Shown piece after piece: positions 9,822-22,331 of a stretch of 64,000 nt of DNA. The DNA is from Edwardsiella piscicida. Its GTDB lineage: Bacteria > Pseudomonadota > Gammaproteobacteria > Enterobacterales > Enterobacteriaceae. The stretch spans positions 3,631,722 to 3,695,721 of the forward strand of contig NZ_MPNU01000001.1 of assembly GCF_001896205.1 (NCBI RefSeq), given 5' to 3'. Under the pieces are notes generated by a model. That model was not told where the DNA came from and did not search any database. It saw nothing but the letters and a program-made list of their open reading frames with translations. How positions within the stretch are numbered: the stretch's first letter is position 1; each line of letters opens with the position of its first letter. A program made the translations under genes and the position numbers.

Positions 9822-9845
9822 ACGGGGGAATTATCCCCCGTTTTT
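9822..9845 (+). terminator. Rho-independent terminator after hslO
   Basis: Stem ACGGGGGA (9822-9829), loop ATTA, TCCCCCGT (9834-9841), then a T run. It separates hslO from the downstream respiratory cassette. Confidence 0.92.
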
Positions 9846-10031
9846 ATTCATTATTTTATTTTGATTAAGCTAGATAATATTAAACTCAGATTATCGCCTA
9901 CCTCTTTTTAATGATCCGCCATTCTTTGATCCCTCTCTCTGTTCTCTATGCCCACGCCTCCTAGAATTTAATTCGCCTGCCAAACTAGAAAATATAAAAA
10001 TAAAAACAGAATATATTTAATGGGATAATCT
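9846..10031 (+). promoter_or_regulatory. AT-rich promoter region of the sulfite reductase cassette
   Basis: About 185 bases, clearly more AT-rich than the flanking genes, upstream of the ferredoxin gene. One TTGAT half-site (9861-9865) resembles half of an FNR box, but I see no matching ATCAA at the right spacing. The region probably carries the anaerobic promoter; the exact elements are not resolved. Confidence 0.45.
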
Positions 10032-10667
10032 ATGAAACATTATTCACGCCGCAGCATTATTGCTGGTGCCGGCTTTGTCTTGCTGGCGCCCGGCATACTG
10101 CTATCCAGCCCCACGCGCAAACGGCAGCAGTTTGCCCTGATCCACGATCAGTCAAAGTGCGTCGGCTGCAATGAGTGTATCCACGCCTGCAACCAGCTCA
10201 ACCGGGTCGCCCCCGGCTATGCCCGGCTGGCCATCATCCCGCTCCCCGCCGACGATCCGCACGCGGCTGCGCCGCCCCACTTTCGCCACGGCTGCCAGCA
10301 CTGCGATCCGGCGCCCTGCCAGGAGGTCTGCCCTAGCCAGGCCACCTACCGCGATGCGCATGGCCTGATACAAATCGATGCCCGACGCTGCTCGGGCTGC
10401 GGCTACTGTATCCGCGCCTGCCCCTATCAGGCGCGCTATCTGCACCCGCAGCGCCGCGTCGCCGATAAGTGCGACTTCTGCAGCGCGACGCGCCTGAGCC
10501 ATGGCTATATCCCTATCTGCGTACGCATCTGCCCCTATCATGCGCTCAGCTTCGGTGAGATGGGCTCCGCGGCATTCGATCTGACGCTGGCGCTGGCGCC
10601 CCACTATCAGCACCATCTGGCGGGCACCCGCCACAGCCGCGTCTACCGCCTCACCGCCGATGACTAG
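10032..10667 (+). CDS. Tat-exported four-cluster [4Fe-4S] ferredoxin subunit (NrfC/MccC-like)
   Basis: Predicted periplasmic electron-transfer protein linking a quinol-oxidising membrane subunit to a terminal reductase. The N-terminus YSRRSIIAGAGFVLLAPG fits a twin-arginine signal. Sixteen cysteines fall in four groups (43/46/49/53, 88/91/96/100, 120/123/126/130, 147/150/163/167), the NrfC/PsrB/TtrB pattern for four cubane clusters. The 211-aa length fits the family. The next gene starts 11 bases downstream, and the octaheme reductase is third. In Wolinella the equivalent protein of the sulfite reductase cluster is MccC (SirC in Shewanella). Family-level call is firm; the partner assignment is from context. 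Confidence 0.85.
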   Translation: MKHYSRRSIIAGAGFVLLAPGILLSSPTRKRQQFALIHDQSKCVGCNECIHACNQLNRVAPGYARLAIIPLPADDPHAAAPPHFRHGCQHCDPAPCQEVCPSQATYRDAHGLIQIDARRCSGCGYCIRACPYQARYLHPQRRVADKCDFCSATRLSHGYIPICVRICPYHALSFGEMGSAAFDLTLALAPHYQHHLAGTRHSRVYRLTADD

Positions 10668-10677
10668 GGGGCCGCCG

Positions 10678-11463
10678 ATGACCGCCGAACAGCTGCAGTC
10701 CTACCTCATGCAACGCACCGTCGTCGATTCGCCCGATGCGTGGCCCGGATGGCTGATAACGCTGGCGCTGACCTGGCTTGGGCTGTGCGCGCTGCTGACG
10801 CTGCACGCCCTACTTCACCGGCGGCGGCGTCCCCCGCCAGCGCGGCGTCGCGACGCTGAGCGCCTCTATCTTTACCCGCGCGCCCTGCGGCTGTGGCACC
10901 TGCTCAATGCGCTGCTGTTCCTGTTTTTACTGTTCAGCGGGCTGTTGCTCCACGCAGCCCCGCTTCCCCTGGCAGCCACCCGCTGGCTGGTGCGCTGGCA
11001 TCCCTACGCGGGCTATCTGCTGCTGGGGCTATGGTGCGGCTTTATCCTGCTCAACGCGCTGGGGGCCAATGGCGTTCACTACCGTATCCGCTGGCGGGGG
11101 ATCGCGGCGCGCTGCCGGTGCCAGGCCCATTTTTACCTGTTCGGTATTTTTCGCGCCGCACCGCACCCCTTCCACGCCAGCCCAACGCAAAAGTTTAACC
11201 CGCTACAGCAGCTAGGCTACTGCGCGGTGATGTATCTCATGGTGCCTGCGCTATTGCTCAGCGGTCTCGGTCTCGCCCATCCCCTATTCCTGCCCGAAGG
11301 AACCGCCTACTGGGTATTACAGGGACACCTTTTACTCTCATTTTTTATTTTAATGTTTATTAGCGTACATATTTATCTCTGCACGCTGGGTGACACACCC
11401 GGTGCGACGTTTATGGCCATGGTGGATGGCTATCACCGCCGCCACGCCGCAGAAAATAAATAA
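10678..11463 (+). CDS. Cytochrome b561-type membrane subunit (PhsC/hydrogenase cytochrome b-like)
   Basis: Predicted quinol-oxidising di-heme cytochrome b, 261 aa from ATG 10678 (GGGGG seven bases upstream; an earlier ATG at 10660 overlaps the previous gene). About five membrane segments: 22-45, 73-92, 108-130, 180-200 and 215-237. Candidate heme ligands are His74 (RLWHLLNALL), His108, His217 and His231. The KFNPLQQLGY motif is typical of thiosulfate-reductase/Ni-hydrogenase b subunits. Classical MccA/SirA clusters use an NrfD-type (heme-free) membrane subunit (MccD/SirD) here instead, so this gene makes the cassette unusual. Confidence 0.82.
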   Translation: MTAEQLQSYLMQRTVVDSPDAWPGWLITLALTWLGLCALLTLHALLHRRRRPPPARRRDAERLYLYPRALRLWHLLNALLFLFLLFSGLLLHAAPLPLAATRWLVRWHPYAGYLLLGLWCGFILLNALGANGVHYRIRWRGIAARCRCQAHFYLFGIFRAAPHPFHASPTQKFNPLQQLGYCAVMYLMVPALLLSGLGLAHPLFLPEGTAYWVLQGHLLLSFFILMFISVHIYLCTLGDTPGATFMAMVDGYHRRHAAENK

Positions 11464-11543
11464 GCGGCGGCAGATAAGAGAACACAGCACCACTCAATAT
11501 AACGTTCCATCGCACCGCGCTTTATTATGTCAAGGAGCTGACG

Positions 11544-13535
11544 ATGAAAATACCCACCCGTGTAATCTGCCTTATTATCGGCATGTGCTGCGCGCCATTA
11601 ATGGCGACGTCGGATCTGGTCGCCCAACCGGCGCCGCAGACCGAGCCCCGCGTCGACCTCAACCGCAACGACGGCATTCCAGAAAAACCGCGCACGCTGC
11701 TGGAGTACGTAGGGCAAGAGAAGGATTTCTTCGCCTATCTGCGCGAACATCATCCGATGTTCAAGTACGAGGCCGCCGGGCGCCTGGTTGGGCAATACAG
11801 CATCAGCGATCGCCAGGAGGAGTTTGTCGACTTCGGCGGCGGCGATAAATACGCCGCCAAGCAGGGCCGCCCAACCGCGATCACCTATCGGCTCGGCTTT
11901 GAGTCTGTTCTCGACTTCCCCAATAAATATGTCGGCCCGGAGAAGTGCGCCGAGTGCCACCCGGCGCAGTACCAAGCCTGGGAACGCTCCCGCCACGCCA
12001 AAACCGTCCGATTCCCCAGCGAAATGGTTGAAATTCCCGACGGCGATCTGAACCGCGGCCTGTACGGTAGCAAGGCCTCCGTCTTACCCGAGGGCATTAC
12101 GGCAGATGCCATTTACGCGGTAATCGGTACGCCGCGGACCAAATATGGGTTTATCGACGGCTGGATGGTCCGCGGAACCTACCATATCGAGGGCGGACTG
12201 CTCAGGGACGGCACCGGCACCATGGTTGCCGGCGGTAATCAGTTCTCCCGCGGCTGGGCCCAGTTCATCACGCCGGACATGGCGAAAAAGATCGCCCGCT
12301 TCGTTCCGGGATTCCCCACCAAACTGGAGGACTTCGGCTCCCAGGGGTCCAGCGTCTGGGGCATGACCTCTTACGGGGCGTCTAACCGCACCCGAATGCT
12401 GTTTCAGCCGGCCAGCGCCTACTGTGAGGTGTGCCACACCATGAAGTTTGACTTCAACAGCAGCGAGGAGTTTATCGCCGCGCTGGGCAAGCCAGAGGAG
12501 CTGCGCAAGCATACCATCGCCAAGGGGATTAGCTGCGAAGAGTGCCATGGCGCGGGCGCCCATCTTTACGGCGCCCGCGGCGCCGGTATCCCGTCGAACT
12601 GCGAACGCTGCCATCAGCGCTTCGCATACAATGAGGCCGACGCCGAGGCCAACCCGTTAAAACCGTTTAACGCCTATTTCAAATCATCCTGCCCCTCCTG
12701 TGGCACAGAGGGATCGCAGATGTACAGCACCGTCCACTACGAGAAGGGCATGCGCTGCAGCACCTGCCACGACCCCCATGCCGTCACCGCCAATGACTGG
12801 AAGGAGGGCTTTACCAAGACCACGCTGAAAAAGCAGTGCCAGGATTGCCACACCGATCAGGCCCAATTCTTTGCCCAAGGCGATACCCACGGGCAAAGCA
12901 GCTGTACCGCCTGTCATATGCCCAACATGGGGAGCTGTGAAAACTTTGCCACGATCCAGTTCCCCGATATGGCCGGATTCGACAACGTACGGCGCGCCCA
13001 TATCTGGAAAATCCGGGTAGACGAGACGGCGAAAACCCTCAATCCCCCGGAGGGGAAACCCCGCACCGCCGATATCAAAGGCTGGACCATCGCCAAGCAG
13101 GATGGCAAACCTTACCTGGATCTGATGTGGTCCTGCGGGCGGACATCGTTCAGCGATGGCGACGTAGTCGAAGGCGGCGGGTGCCACAGTCCGGTACAGA
13201 CGGTGCTCTCTGAGCGGCTGCAGTTTAAGGATCAGGAGAGTATCTATGCCAAGGTGATGGAGTGGCAAACGCCGGTCAGGGACGGCTACGTGCGTATTCG
13301 CAGCGGGCTGACCCGCATCGAAAAACGTCTGGCGAAGGCCCCCGCGCTGGCCCTGAGCGATCAGGTGCAAATCCGGCTGCTCAGCGGTCAGGCCCGTGCG
13401 CAGGCAGATCTGATTGAAAAAGATGGCTCCTGGGGGCTCCATGCGCCCAACTATGCCAAGACCCGCATGGAGGAGGCCCTGCTGTATATCGAACAGGCTG
13501 AAACGATCCTCTCTGGCGGCAAGACGCCCAAATAA
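11544..13535 (+). CDS. mccA: Octaheme c-type cytochrome, MccA/SirA-type sulfite reductase
   Basis: Predicted periplasmic dissimilatory sulfite reductase (sulfite to sulfide, six electrons). A Sec signal covers about residues 1-21. Seven CXXCH sites are at Cys135, 294, 331, 353, 405, 432 and 454. The eighth is an unconventional CX15CH (Cys531...Cys547-His548), which defines the MccA family and separates it from octaheme nitrite, hydroxylamine and tetrathionate reductases. Extra cysteines at CPSC (383/386) and Cys465 are candidates for the two Cys ligands of the heme-copper active site known in Wolinella MccA. At 663 aa it is near the usual size. It is the third gene of the cassette, followed by a rhodanese. 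The symbol is used by family, not by search. Confidence 0.85.
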   Translation: MKIPTRVICLIIGMCCAPLMATSDLVAQPAPQTEPRVDLNRNDGIPEKPRTLLEYVGQEKDFFAYLREHHPMFKYEAAGRLVGQYSISDRQEEFVDFGGGDKYAAKQGRPTAITYRLGFESVLDFPNKYVGPEKCAECHPAQYQAWERSRHAKTVRFPSEMVEIPDGDLNRGLYGSKASVLPEGITADAIYAVIGTPRTKYGFIDGWMVRGTYHIEGGLLRDGTGTMVAGGNQFSRGWAQFITPDMAKKIARFVPGFPTKLEDFGSQGSSVWGMTSYGASNRTRMLFQPASAYCEVCHTMKFDFNSSEEFIAALGKPEELRKHTIAKGISCEECHGAGAHLYGARGAGIPSNCERCHQRFAYNEADAEANPLKPFNAYFKSSCPSCGTEGSQMYSTVHYEKGMRCSTCHDPHAVTANDWKEGFTKTTLKKQCQDCHTDQAQFFAQGDTHGQSSCTACHMPNMGSCENFATIQFPDMAGFDNVRRAHIWKIRVDETAKTLNPPEGKPRTADIKGWTIAKQDGKPYLDLMWSCGRTSFSDGDVVEGGGCHSPVQTVLSERLQFKDQESIYAKVMEWQTPVRDGYVRIRSGLTRIEKRLAKAPALALSDQVQIRLLSGQARAQADLIEKDGSWGLHAPNYAKTRMEEALLYIEQAETILSGGKTPK

Positions 13536-13592
13536 CGTCGCTCGCCGGATGCTCCGCGCCGTCCGGCGACGCCTATCACTCAGGAGATCATC

Positions 13593-14015
13593 ATGATGCG
13601 TTCCCCATCACCAACCGCGATGCTACTGGCGCTGACCATCGTCTCCGGCGTGGCCTGCGCCGCCGATACGCCAGCGCCGGCGCCCCATGAGCCGCCCGTT
13701 ATCAGTATGCGGGCGGCCGAGGCACTGCTGGGCAAACCCAACGTCTATTTCTTGGACGCCAATACGCCGGAGATCTGGCAACAGGGGCATATCCCCGGCG
13801 CGATCTACATCAACCAGGCCAACTGGCCGGCGCTGCTGCCGGCCGATCGCCGGGCCACGCTGATCTTTTACTGCGCAAACCGACTGTGCATGGCCAGCTA
13901 CGATGCCGCCGGCATGGCGATGAGCCTCGGCTATCGGCAGGTCTTTCATATGACGGACGGTATCTTCGGCTGGATCACCTCCGGCCGCGCCATCGAAAAG
14001 GCGGATACCGCATAG
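13593..14015 (+). CDS. Periplasmic single-domain rhodanese
   Basis: Secreted rhodanese-fold protein, 140 aa, with an N-terminal signal (about 1-23, ending near ACAAD) and one rhodanese domain (about 36-135). The catalytic Cys is Cys94 in IFYCANRLC; a second Cys99 lies in the same loop, which is uncommon in simple sulfurtransferases. The GHIPGAIYI and DGIFGW motifs of the fold are present. AGGAGA precedes the start; a second ATG follows directly and could be used. It lies 57 bases after mccA and is probably cotranscribed. Plausible roles are sulfane-sulfur handling or protection during sulfite respiration; substrate unknown. Confidence 0.82.
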   Translation: MMRSPSPTAMLLALTIVSGVACAADTPAPAPHEPPVISMRAAEALLGKPNVYFLDANTPEIWQQGHIPGAIYINQANWPALLPADRRATLIFYCANRLCMASYDAAGMAMSLGYRQVFHMTDGIFGWITSGRAIEKADTA

Positions 14016-14281
14016 CGTCAGGTATATCCACGCCCCCTGGCGCTGGGCCGCGGTGGATCTCCAGCGAGGAGCCGAGGATCTGCGGTTGACTCAGCGTCAG
14101 GGCGACGTGTCACCACGGGGAATCGACTAATAATTGATCCCGGCGGGGATTATCAAAATGGAAGGATCTGCCACAAAATGGATTCCGCTGAATTTTTGTT
14201 TTTTTGATGACTATCTCGGTTAACAAAAAAGCAACCACATACAGTAAACGCAGATAAAAATAACCTACAAGGAGTAGTTCA
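14016..14281 (+). promoter_or_regulatory. pckA upstream region
   Basis: About 265 bases without a gene. The second half (from about 14180) is AT-rich and must carry the pckA promoter; a strong AAGGAG lies at 14269-14274. In E. coli pckA is controlled by CRP and Cra, but I could not place convincing sites here. No hairpin with a T run was found to end the preceding rhodanese gene. Confidence 0.45.
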
Positions 14282-15901
14282 ATGCATGCCAAAGGCTTAA
14301 CCGCAGCTGATCTCGCCTCCTACGGCATTTCTGACGTTACTGAAATCGTCCATAATCCCGATTACGACCTCTTATTCAAGGAAGAAACCGCCCCGGGCCT
14401 ACAGGGCTATGAGCGCGGTACCGTTACCTCTCTGGGCGCCGTTGCCGTGGATACCGGTATTTTTACCGGCCGTTCCCCCAAGGATAAGTACCTGGTGCGC
14501 GACGACACCACCCGCGATACCGTCTGGTGGTCCGATCAGGGCAAGGGCAAGAATGACAACCACCCGCTGTCGCCGGAAGTCTGGCAGCATCTGAAGGGGC
14601 TGGTGACCCGCCAGCTCTCCAACAAGCGCCTGTTCGTCGTCGATGCCTACTGCGGCGCCAACCCGGACAGCCGCCTGAAGGTTCGCTTTATTACCGAGGT
14701 GGCCTGGCAGGCCCACTTCGTCAAAAATATGTTCATCCGTCCAGAGGCGGATGAACTGGCCGGTTTTGAACCCGATTTCATCGTGATGAACGGAGCCAAA
14801 TGCACCAACCCGCAGTGGCAGGCACAGGGGCTGAACTCCGAAAACTTTGTCGCCTTTAACCTGACCGAACGCATTCAGCTGATCGGGGGAACCTGGTACG
14901 GCGGCGAGATGAAGAAGGGGATGTTCTCCATCATGAACTACCTGCTGCCGTTAAAAGGCATCGCCTCCATGCACTGCTCCGCCAACGTGGGCGAACAGGG
15001 CGACGTGGCGATCTTCTTTGGCCTCTCCGGCACCGGGAAAACCACGCTCTCGACCGATCCGAAGCGCCGTCTGATCGGCGATGACGAGCACGGTTGGGAC
15101 GATGACGGCGTGTTTAACTTTGAGGGCGGCTGCTACGCGAAGACCATTAAACTCTCCGCCGACGCCGAACCCGACATCTACGGCGCCATCACCCGCGATG
15201 CACTGCTGGAAAACGTCACGGTGCGGGCGGATGGTAGCGTCGACTTTGATGACGGCAGCAAGACCGAAAACACCCGCGTCTCCTACCCCATCTACCACAT
15301 TAAGAATATTGTGAAGCCGGTCTCTAAGGCCGGGGCGGCCAAGAAGGTCATTTTCCTTACCGCCGACGCCTTCGGCGTCCTGCCGCCGGTCTCCCGCCTG
15401 ACCGCGGATCAGACGCAGTATCACTTCCTGTCCGGCTTCACGGCCAAGCTGGCCGGTACCGAACGCGGCGTGACCGAACCGACGCCAACCTTCTCCGCCT
15501 GCTTCGGCGCCGCATTCCTGACGCTGCACCCCACCCAATACGCCGAGGTGCTGGTCAAGCGGATGCAGGCGGCCGGCGCTCAGGCCTACCTGGTCAATAC
15601 CGGCTGGAACGGCAGCGGCAAGCGGATCTCCATTCAGGATACCCGCGCCATTATCGATGCCATCCTCAACGGCGATATCGATCGGGTGGAAACCTTTACC
15701 CTGCCGATCTTTAACCTGGCGGTGCCGACCGAGCTGCCCGGCGTCAATCCGGCGATCCTCGATCCGCGCGATACCTACGCCAACCGCGAGCAGTGGCAAG
15801 AGAAGGCCCAGGATCTGGCGCAGCGTTTCATCACCAACTTCGATAAGTACACCGATACGCCCGCGGGCGCCGCGCTGGTTCACGCCGGCCCTCAGCGCTA
15901 A
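14282..15901 (+). CDS. pckA: Phosphoenolpyruvate carboxykinase (ATP)
   Basis: Gluconeogenic enzyme converting oxaloacetate plus ATP to phosphoenolpyruvate, CO2 and ADP. The kinase P-loop [11 protein letters not shown] is at residues 247-257 (Lys253); the upstream [10 protein letters not shown] substrate loop and the IGDDEHGW metal-binding stretch are also present. At 539 aa it matches the E. coli enzyme. A strong ribosome-binding site precedes the ATG. It is convergent with envZ across a strong terminator, as in E. coli. Confidence 0.98.
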   Translation: MHAKGLTAADLASYGISDVTEIVHNPDYDLLFKEETAPGLQGYERGTVTSLGAVAVDTGIFTGRSPKDKYLVRDDTTRDTVWWSDQGKGKNDNHPLSPEVWQHLKGLVTRQLSNKRLFVVDAYCGANPDSRLKVRFITEVAWQAHFVKNMFIRPEADELAGFEPDFIVMNGAKCTNPQWQAQGLNSENFVAFNLTERIQLIGGTWYGGEMKKGMFSIMNYLLPLKGIASMHCSANVGEQGDVAIFFGLSGTGKTTLSTDPKRRLIGDDEHGWDDDGVFNFEGGCYAKTIKLSADAEPDIYGAITRDALLENVTVRADGSVDFDDGSKTENTRVSYPIYHIKNIVKPVSKAGAAKKVIFLTADAFGVLPPVSRLTADQTQYHFLSGFTAKLAGTERGVTEPTPTFSACFGAAFLTLHPTQYAEVLVKRMQAAGAQAYLVNTGWNGSGKRISIQDTRAIIDAILNGDIDRVETFTLPIFNLAVPTELPGVNPAILDPRDTYANREQWQEKAQDLAQRFITNFDKYTDTPAGAALVHAGPQR

Positions 15902-15934
15902 CGCACGCCCACGCGGATATCGGCCGCTCAACGT

Positions 15935-15967
15935 AAAAAAGGATGCCCAAGGGCATCCTTTTCTTTT
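15935..15967. terminator. Bidirectional terminator pckA/envZ
   Basis: Stem GGATGCC (15941-15947), loop CAAG, GGCATCC (15952-15958), flanked by an A run on the left and a T run on the right; it serves both convergent genes. Confidence 0.93.
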
Positions 15968-15994
15968 AGCGTTACTGGCCTCTCTGTCGGGGCG

Positions 15995-18096
<2,102 letters not shown>

Positions 18097-18434
18097 GGTT
18101 TACTCCCAAAGGCAGAAAGCCCGGTGCTTATCTGTATAGCGGTATATGGCAATCAGGTTATGGGCCGCCGATATCGCGCGCACCCGAAGCGATCTATTGT
18201 CAGAAAAGTCTCTTTATTCAGACAGCAGATAATGGTTTATATTCTAGCCTAAATTGTTACAAAGGTTATTTATCTTATGCTTACGCAAACTTGAATGCAC
18301 CATCACGCCATTTATTCGCCCACGCGGGCAAAATGGGATAGGCTGTGCTGCGCCGCCGCGCGCAGCGCCTACGTGATAATCGGGCCGCACGGCGCGGCAC
18401 TGGACGATGTGGCATCCACTTCAGGTTATAACAG
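18097..18434. promoter_or_regulatory. Divergent ompR/greB promoter region
   Basis: About 340 bases without a gene between divergent ompR and greB. An AT-rich block at about 18200-18300 is the likely ompR promoter zone. I see no clear operator sites. The ORF-like stretch at 18407 overlaps greB out of frame and is not a gene. Confidence 0.5.
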
Positions 18435-18911
18435 ATGAAAACCCCGCTGATTACCCGAGAAGGTTACGAAAAACTCAAACAGGAGCTGGATTACCTGTGG
18501 CGCGAAGAACGTCCGGAGGTCACCAAAAAGGTGACCTGGGCGGCGAGCCTGGGCGATCGCAGCGAAAACGCCGATTATCAGTACAACAAGAAGCGCCTGC
18601 GCGAAATTGACAGACGCGTACGTTATCTGCGTAAGTGCATGAGCATACTTAAAATTGTCGACTACTCCCCGCAGCAGGACGGTAAGGTCTTCTTCGGCGC
18701 CTGGGTCGAGGTGGAGAACGAGCGGGGCGATATCAAACGCTTTCGCATCGTCGGCTATGATGAAATCTTTGGCCGCAACGACTATATCTCCATTGACTCG
18801 CCGATGGCCCGCGCGCTGCTGAAAAAAGAGGTAGGCGACGCCGCGACCGTTGCAACGCCGCAGGGTGACGCGGAATGGTATGTCAATGCCATCGACTACG
18901 TCACGCCATAG
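18435..18911 (+). CDS. greB: Transcription elongation factor GreB
   Basis: Rescues backtracked RNA polymerase by stimulating transcript cleavage through the secondary channel. The N-terminal coiled coil carries the paired acidic tip residues (DRSENADYQYNKKRLREID region, about 41-60). 158 aa, typical for GreB; the basic patch distinguishes it from GreA. It is followed by tex 82 bases downstream, the conserved enteric order. Confidence 0.96.
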   Translation: MKTPLITREGYEKLKQELDYLWREERPEVTKKVTWAASLGDRSENADYQYNKKRLREIDRRVRYLRKCMSILKIVDYSPQQDGKVFFGAWVEVENERGDIKRFRIVGYDEIFGRNDYISIDSPMARALLKKEVGDAATVATPQGDAEWYVNAIDYVTP

Positions 18912-18993
18912 TCCGTCCGCGCGGGCTGGCATTTTCCTGGCTGACTCCGTATAACGGGGACTTGGCTTTTATCCATCAAGACTATCTAACGCT

Positions 18994-21336
<2,343 letters not shown>

Positions 21337-21344
21337 CGGCGACG

Positions 21345-21370
21345 TCACGCCCCCCGCCGTGGGGGCGTGA
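21345..21370 (+). terminator. Hairpin after tex, no T run
   Basis: A 10-bp stem TCACGCCCCC (21345-21354) pairs with GGGGGCGTGA (21361-21370). No uridine tract follows, so it may be a mRNA 3'-end stabiliser or a weak terminator. Confidence 0.6.
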
Positions 21371-21690
21371 TGCTCATCACATAATGCAAATCTAAATGAG
21401 ACTTCATCGCAATTTCATAATCTTCCCCCGCCGTCCGCCGCGCGGAAAGGTAATGAAAATGTTACGTAAAGTTACCCAATACTGCGTACCTCCCGCCCTG
21501 ACGCTGGCCGCCACTCCGTGCACTGCGCCTTTTCATCCGCGGAACCAATAATTCATATCAATATGATATCAATGAATAAATAATTAAAATGACACTCTCC
21601 CGTCGCCGCTCTCGGCGGCAAGCAGCAGGCGATGGCGTCGACGCCCCTCAATCCCACACAAAAAATAGGCACATTCCATTAACCATTTTA

Positions 21691-21710
21691 ACGAATGATT
21701 CTCATTTGCG
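21691..21710. promoter_or_regulatory. Fur box upstream of feoA (distal)
   Basis: GAATGATTCTCATTTGC at 21693-21709 contains the perfect AATGA-TTC-TCATT inverted repeat of Fur boxes. It fits iron-repressed expression of feoABC. Confidence 0.75.
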
Positions 21711-21815
21711 GACTGTTTAAAATAGTGCTAAAACACAGCGATAGTAAGGACGATGGCCGCTTTAGCGTACGGCGCGTCGTTGACGTAAGCCGCGCGACGT
21801 TCGGCTTGAAACACA

Positions 21816-21834
21816 GATGAAAACGATTATCAGT
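21816..21834. promoter_or_regulatory. Possible second Fur box upstream of feoA
   Basis: GATGAAAACGATTATCAGT resembles the 19-bp Fur consensus in its outer parts but is weaker than the distal site. It lies about 110 bases before the feoA start. Confidence 0.5.
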
Positions 21835-21945
21835 TTTATTATACTGCGTGTTCACCCAGGCGCCCTCTCCAGCCAACACCATGCCGCCGGCGCCCCCGAG
21901 TGAAGGCTCAGCGCAATGACTGTCGTAATAAGTAAGAAGGTTTAT

Positions 21946-22233
21946 ATGCATCGGCTTCTTCCGGGTCATCAATACAAAATATTGGGCTTTTCACCGAATA
22001 TCAGTCCGGCCTACCGTCAAAAGCTGCTCTCGCTGGGATTCCTGCCCGGCTCGCCGTTTACGGTGGTGCGTATCGCGCCGCTGGGCGATCCCATTGAGGT
22101 CAAGGCGCGCCGGGTCAGCCTGGTGCTGCGTAAGAAAGATCTCGCGCTGCTGAATATTGAACCGATGGGCGAGCAGCAGCCTGCGCCGCAGAGCGCGGCC
22201 GTCGCCGCCATCGGCGCGCAGCAGCGCGCCTAA
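21946..22233 (+). CDS. feoA: Ferrous iron transport protein FeoA
   Basis: Small SH3-like cytoplasmic protein required with FeoB for Fe(II) uptake. I place the start at ATG 21946 (AGAAGG five bases upstream), giving 95 aa; an in-frame ATG at 21916 lacks such a site. The core [18 protein letters not shown] and [18 protein letters not shown] match the E. coli protein. It carries an extra C-terminal Gln/Ala-rich tail of about 20 residues, since FeoA is usually about 75 aa. First gene of feoABC. Confidence 0.93.
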   Translation: MHRLLPGHQYKILGFSPNISPAYRQKLLSLGFLPGSPFTVVRIAPLGDPIEVKARRVSLVLRKKDLALLNIEPMGEQQPAPQSAAVAAIGAQQRA

Positions 22234-22331
22234 ACGCACCGCATAGCCACCTTCATCGGCCTATGCTCAAGGGATAGCGCGGGCGCTTCACGCCCGTGCC
22301 AGTGTCTGTCTTCGCCAAAAAACAGTAAATT

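Larger units (their letters stand above)
21371..21945 (+). promoter_or_regulatory. Long feoA upstream regulatory region
   Basis: About 575 bases without a supported gene between tex and feoA. It holds two Fur-box-like sites listed separately. An AT-rich inverted repeat has ATTCAT at 21551-21556 and ATGAAT at 21572-21577, with two ATATCA units between them (21555-21560 and 21566-21571). The reverse-strand open frame 21688-21972 has no recognisable domain and overlaps feoA. An AGAAGG ribosome-binding site is at 21935-21940. Confidence 0.6.

Noticed and set aside
11544..13535. Octaheme tetrathionate, nitrite or hydroxylamine reductase
   Set aside because: Those families have a CXXCK or only CXXCH sites; here there is no CXXCK and a CX15CH is present, pointing to MccA/SirA.
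14951..15931. 326-aa minus-strand open frame inside pckA
   Set aside because: Lies entirely opposite pckA, with no recognisable domain; pckA is certain.
21551..21577. AT-rich repeat upstream of feoA considered as an FNR site
   Set aside because: Contains ATTGAT half-sites on the minus strand but not the TTGAT-N4-ATCAA arrangement; kept only as a description.
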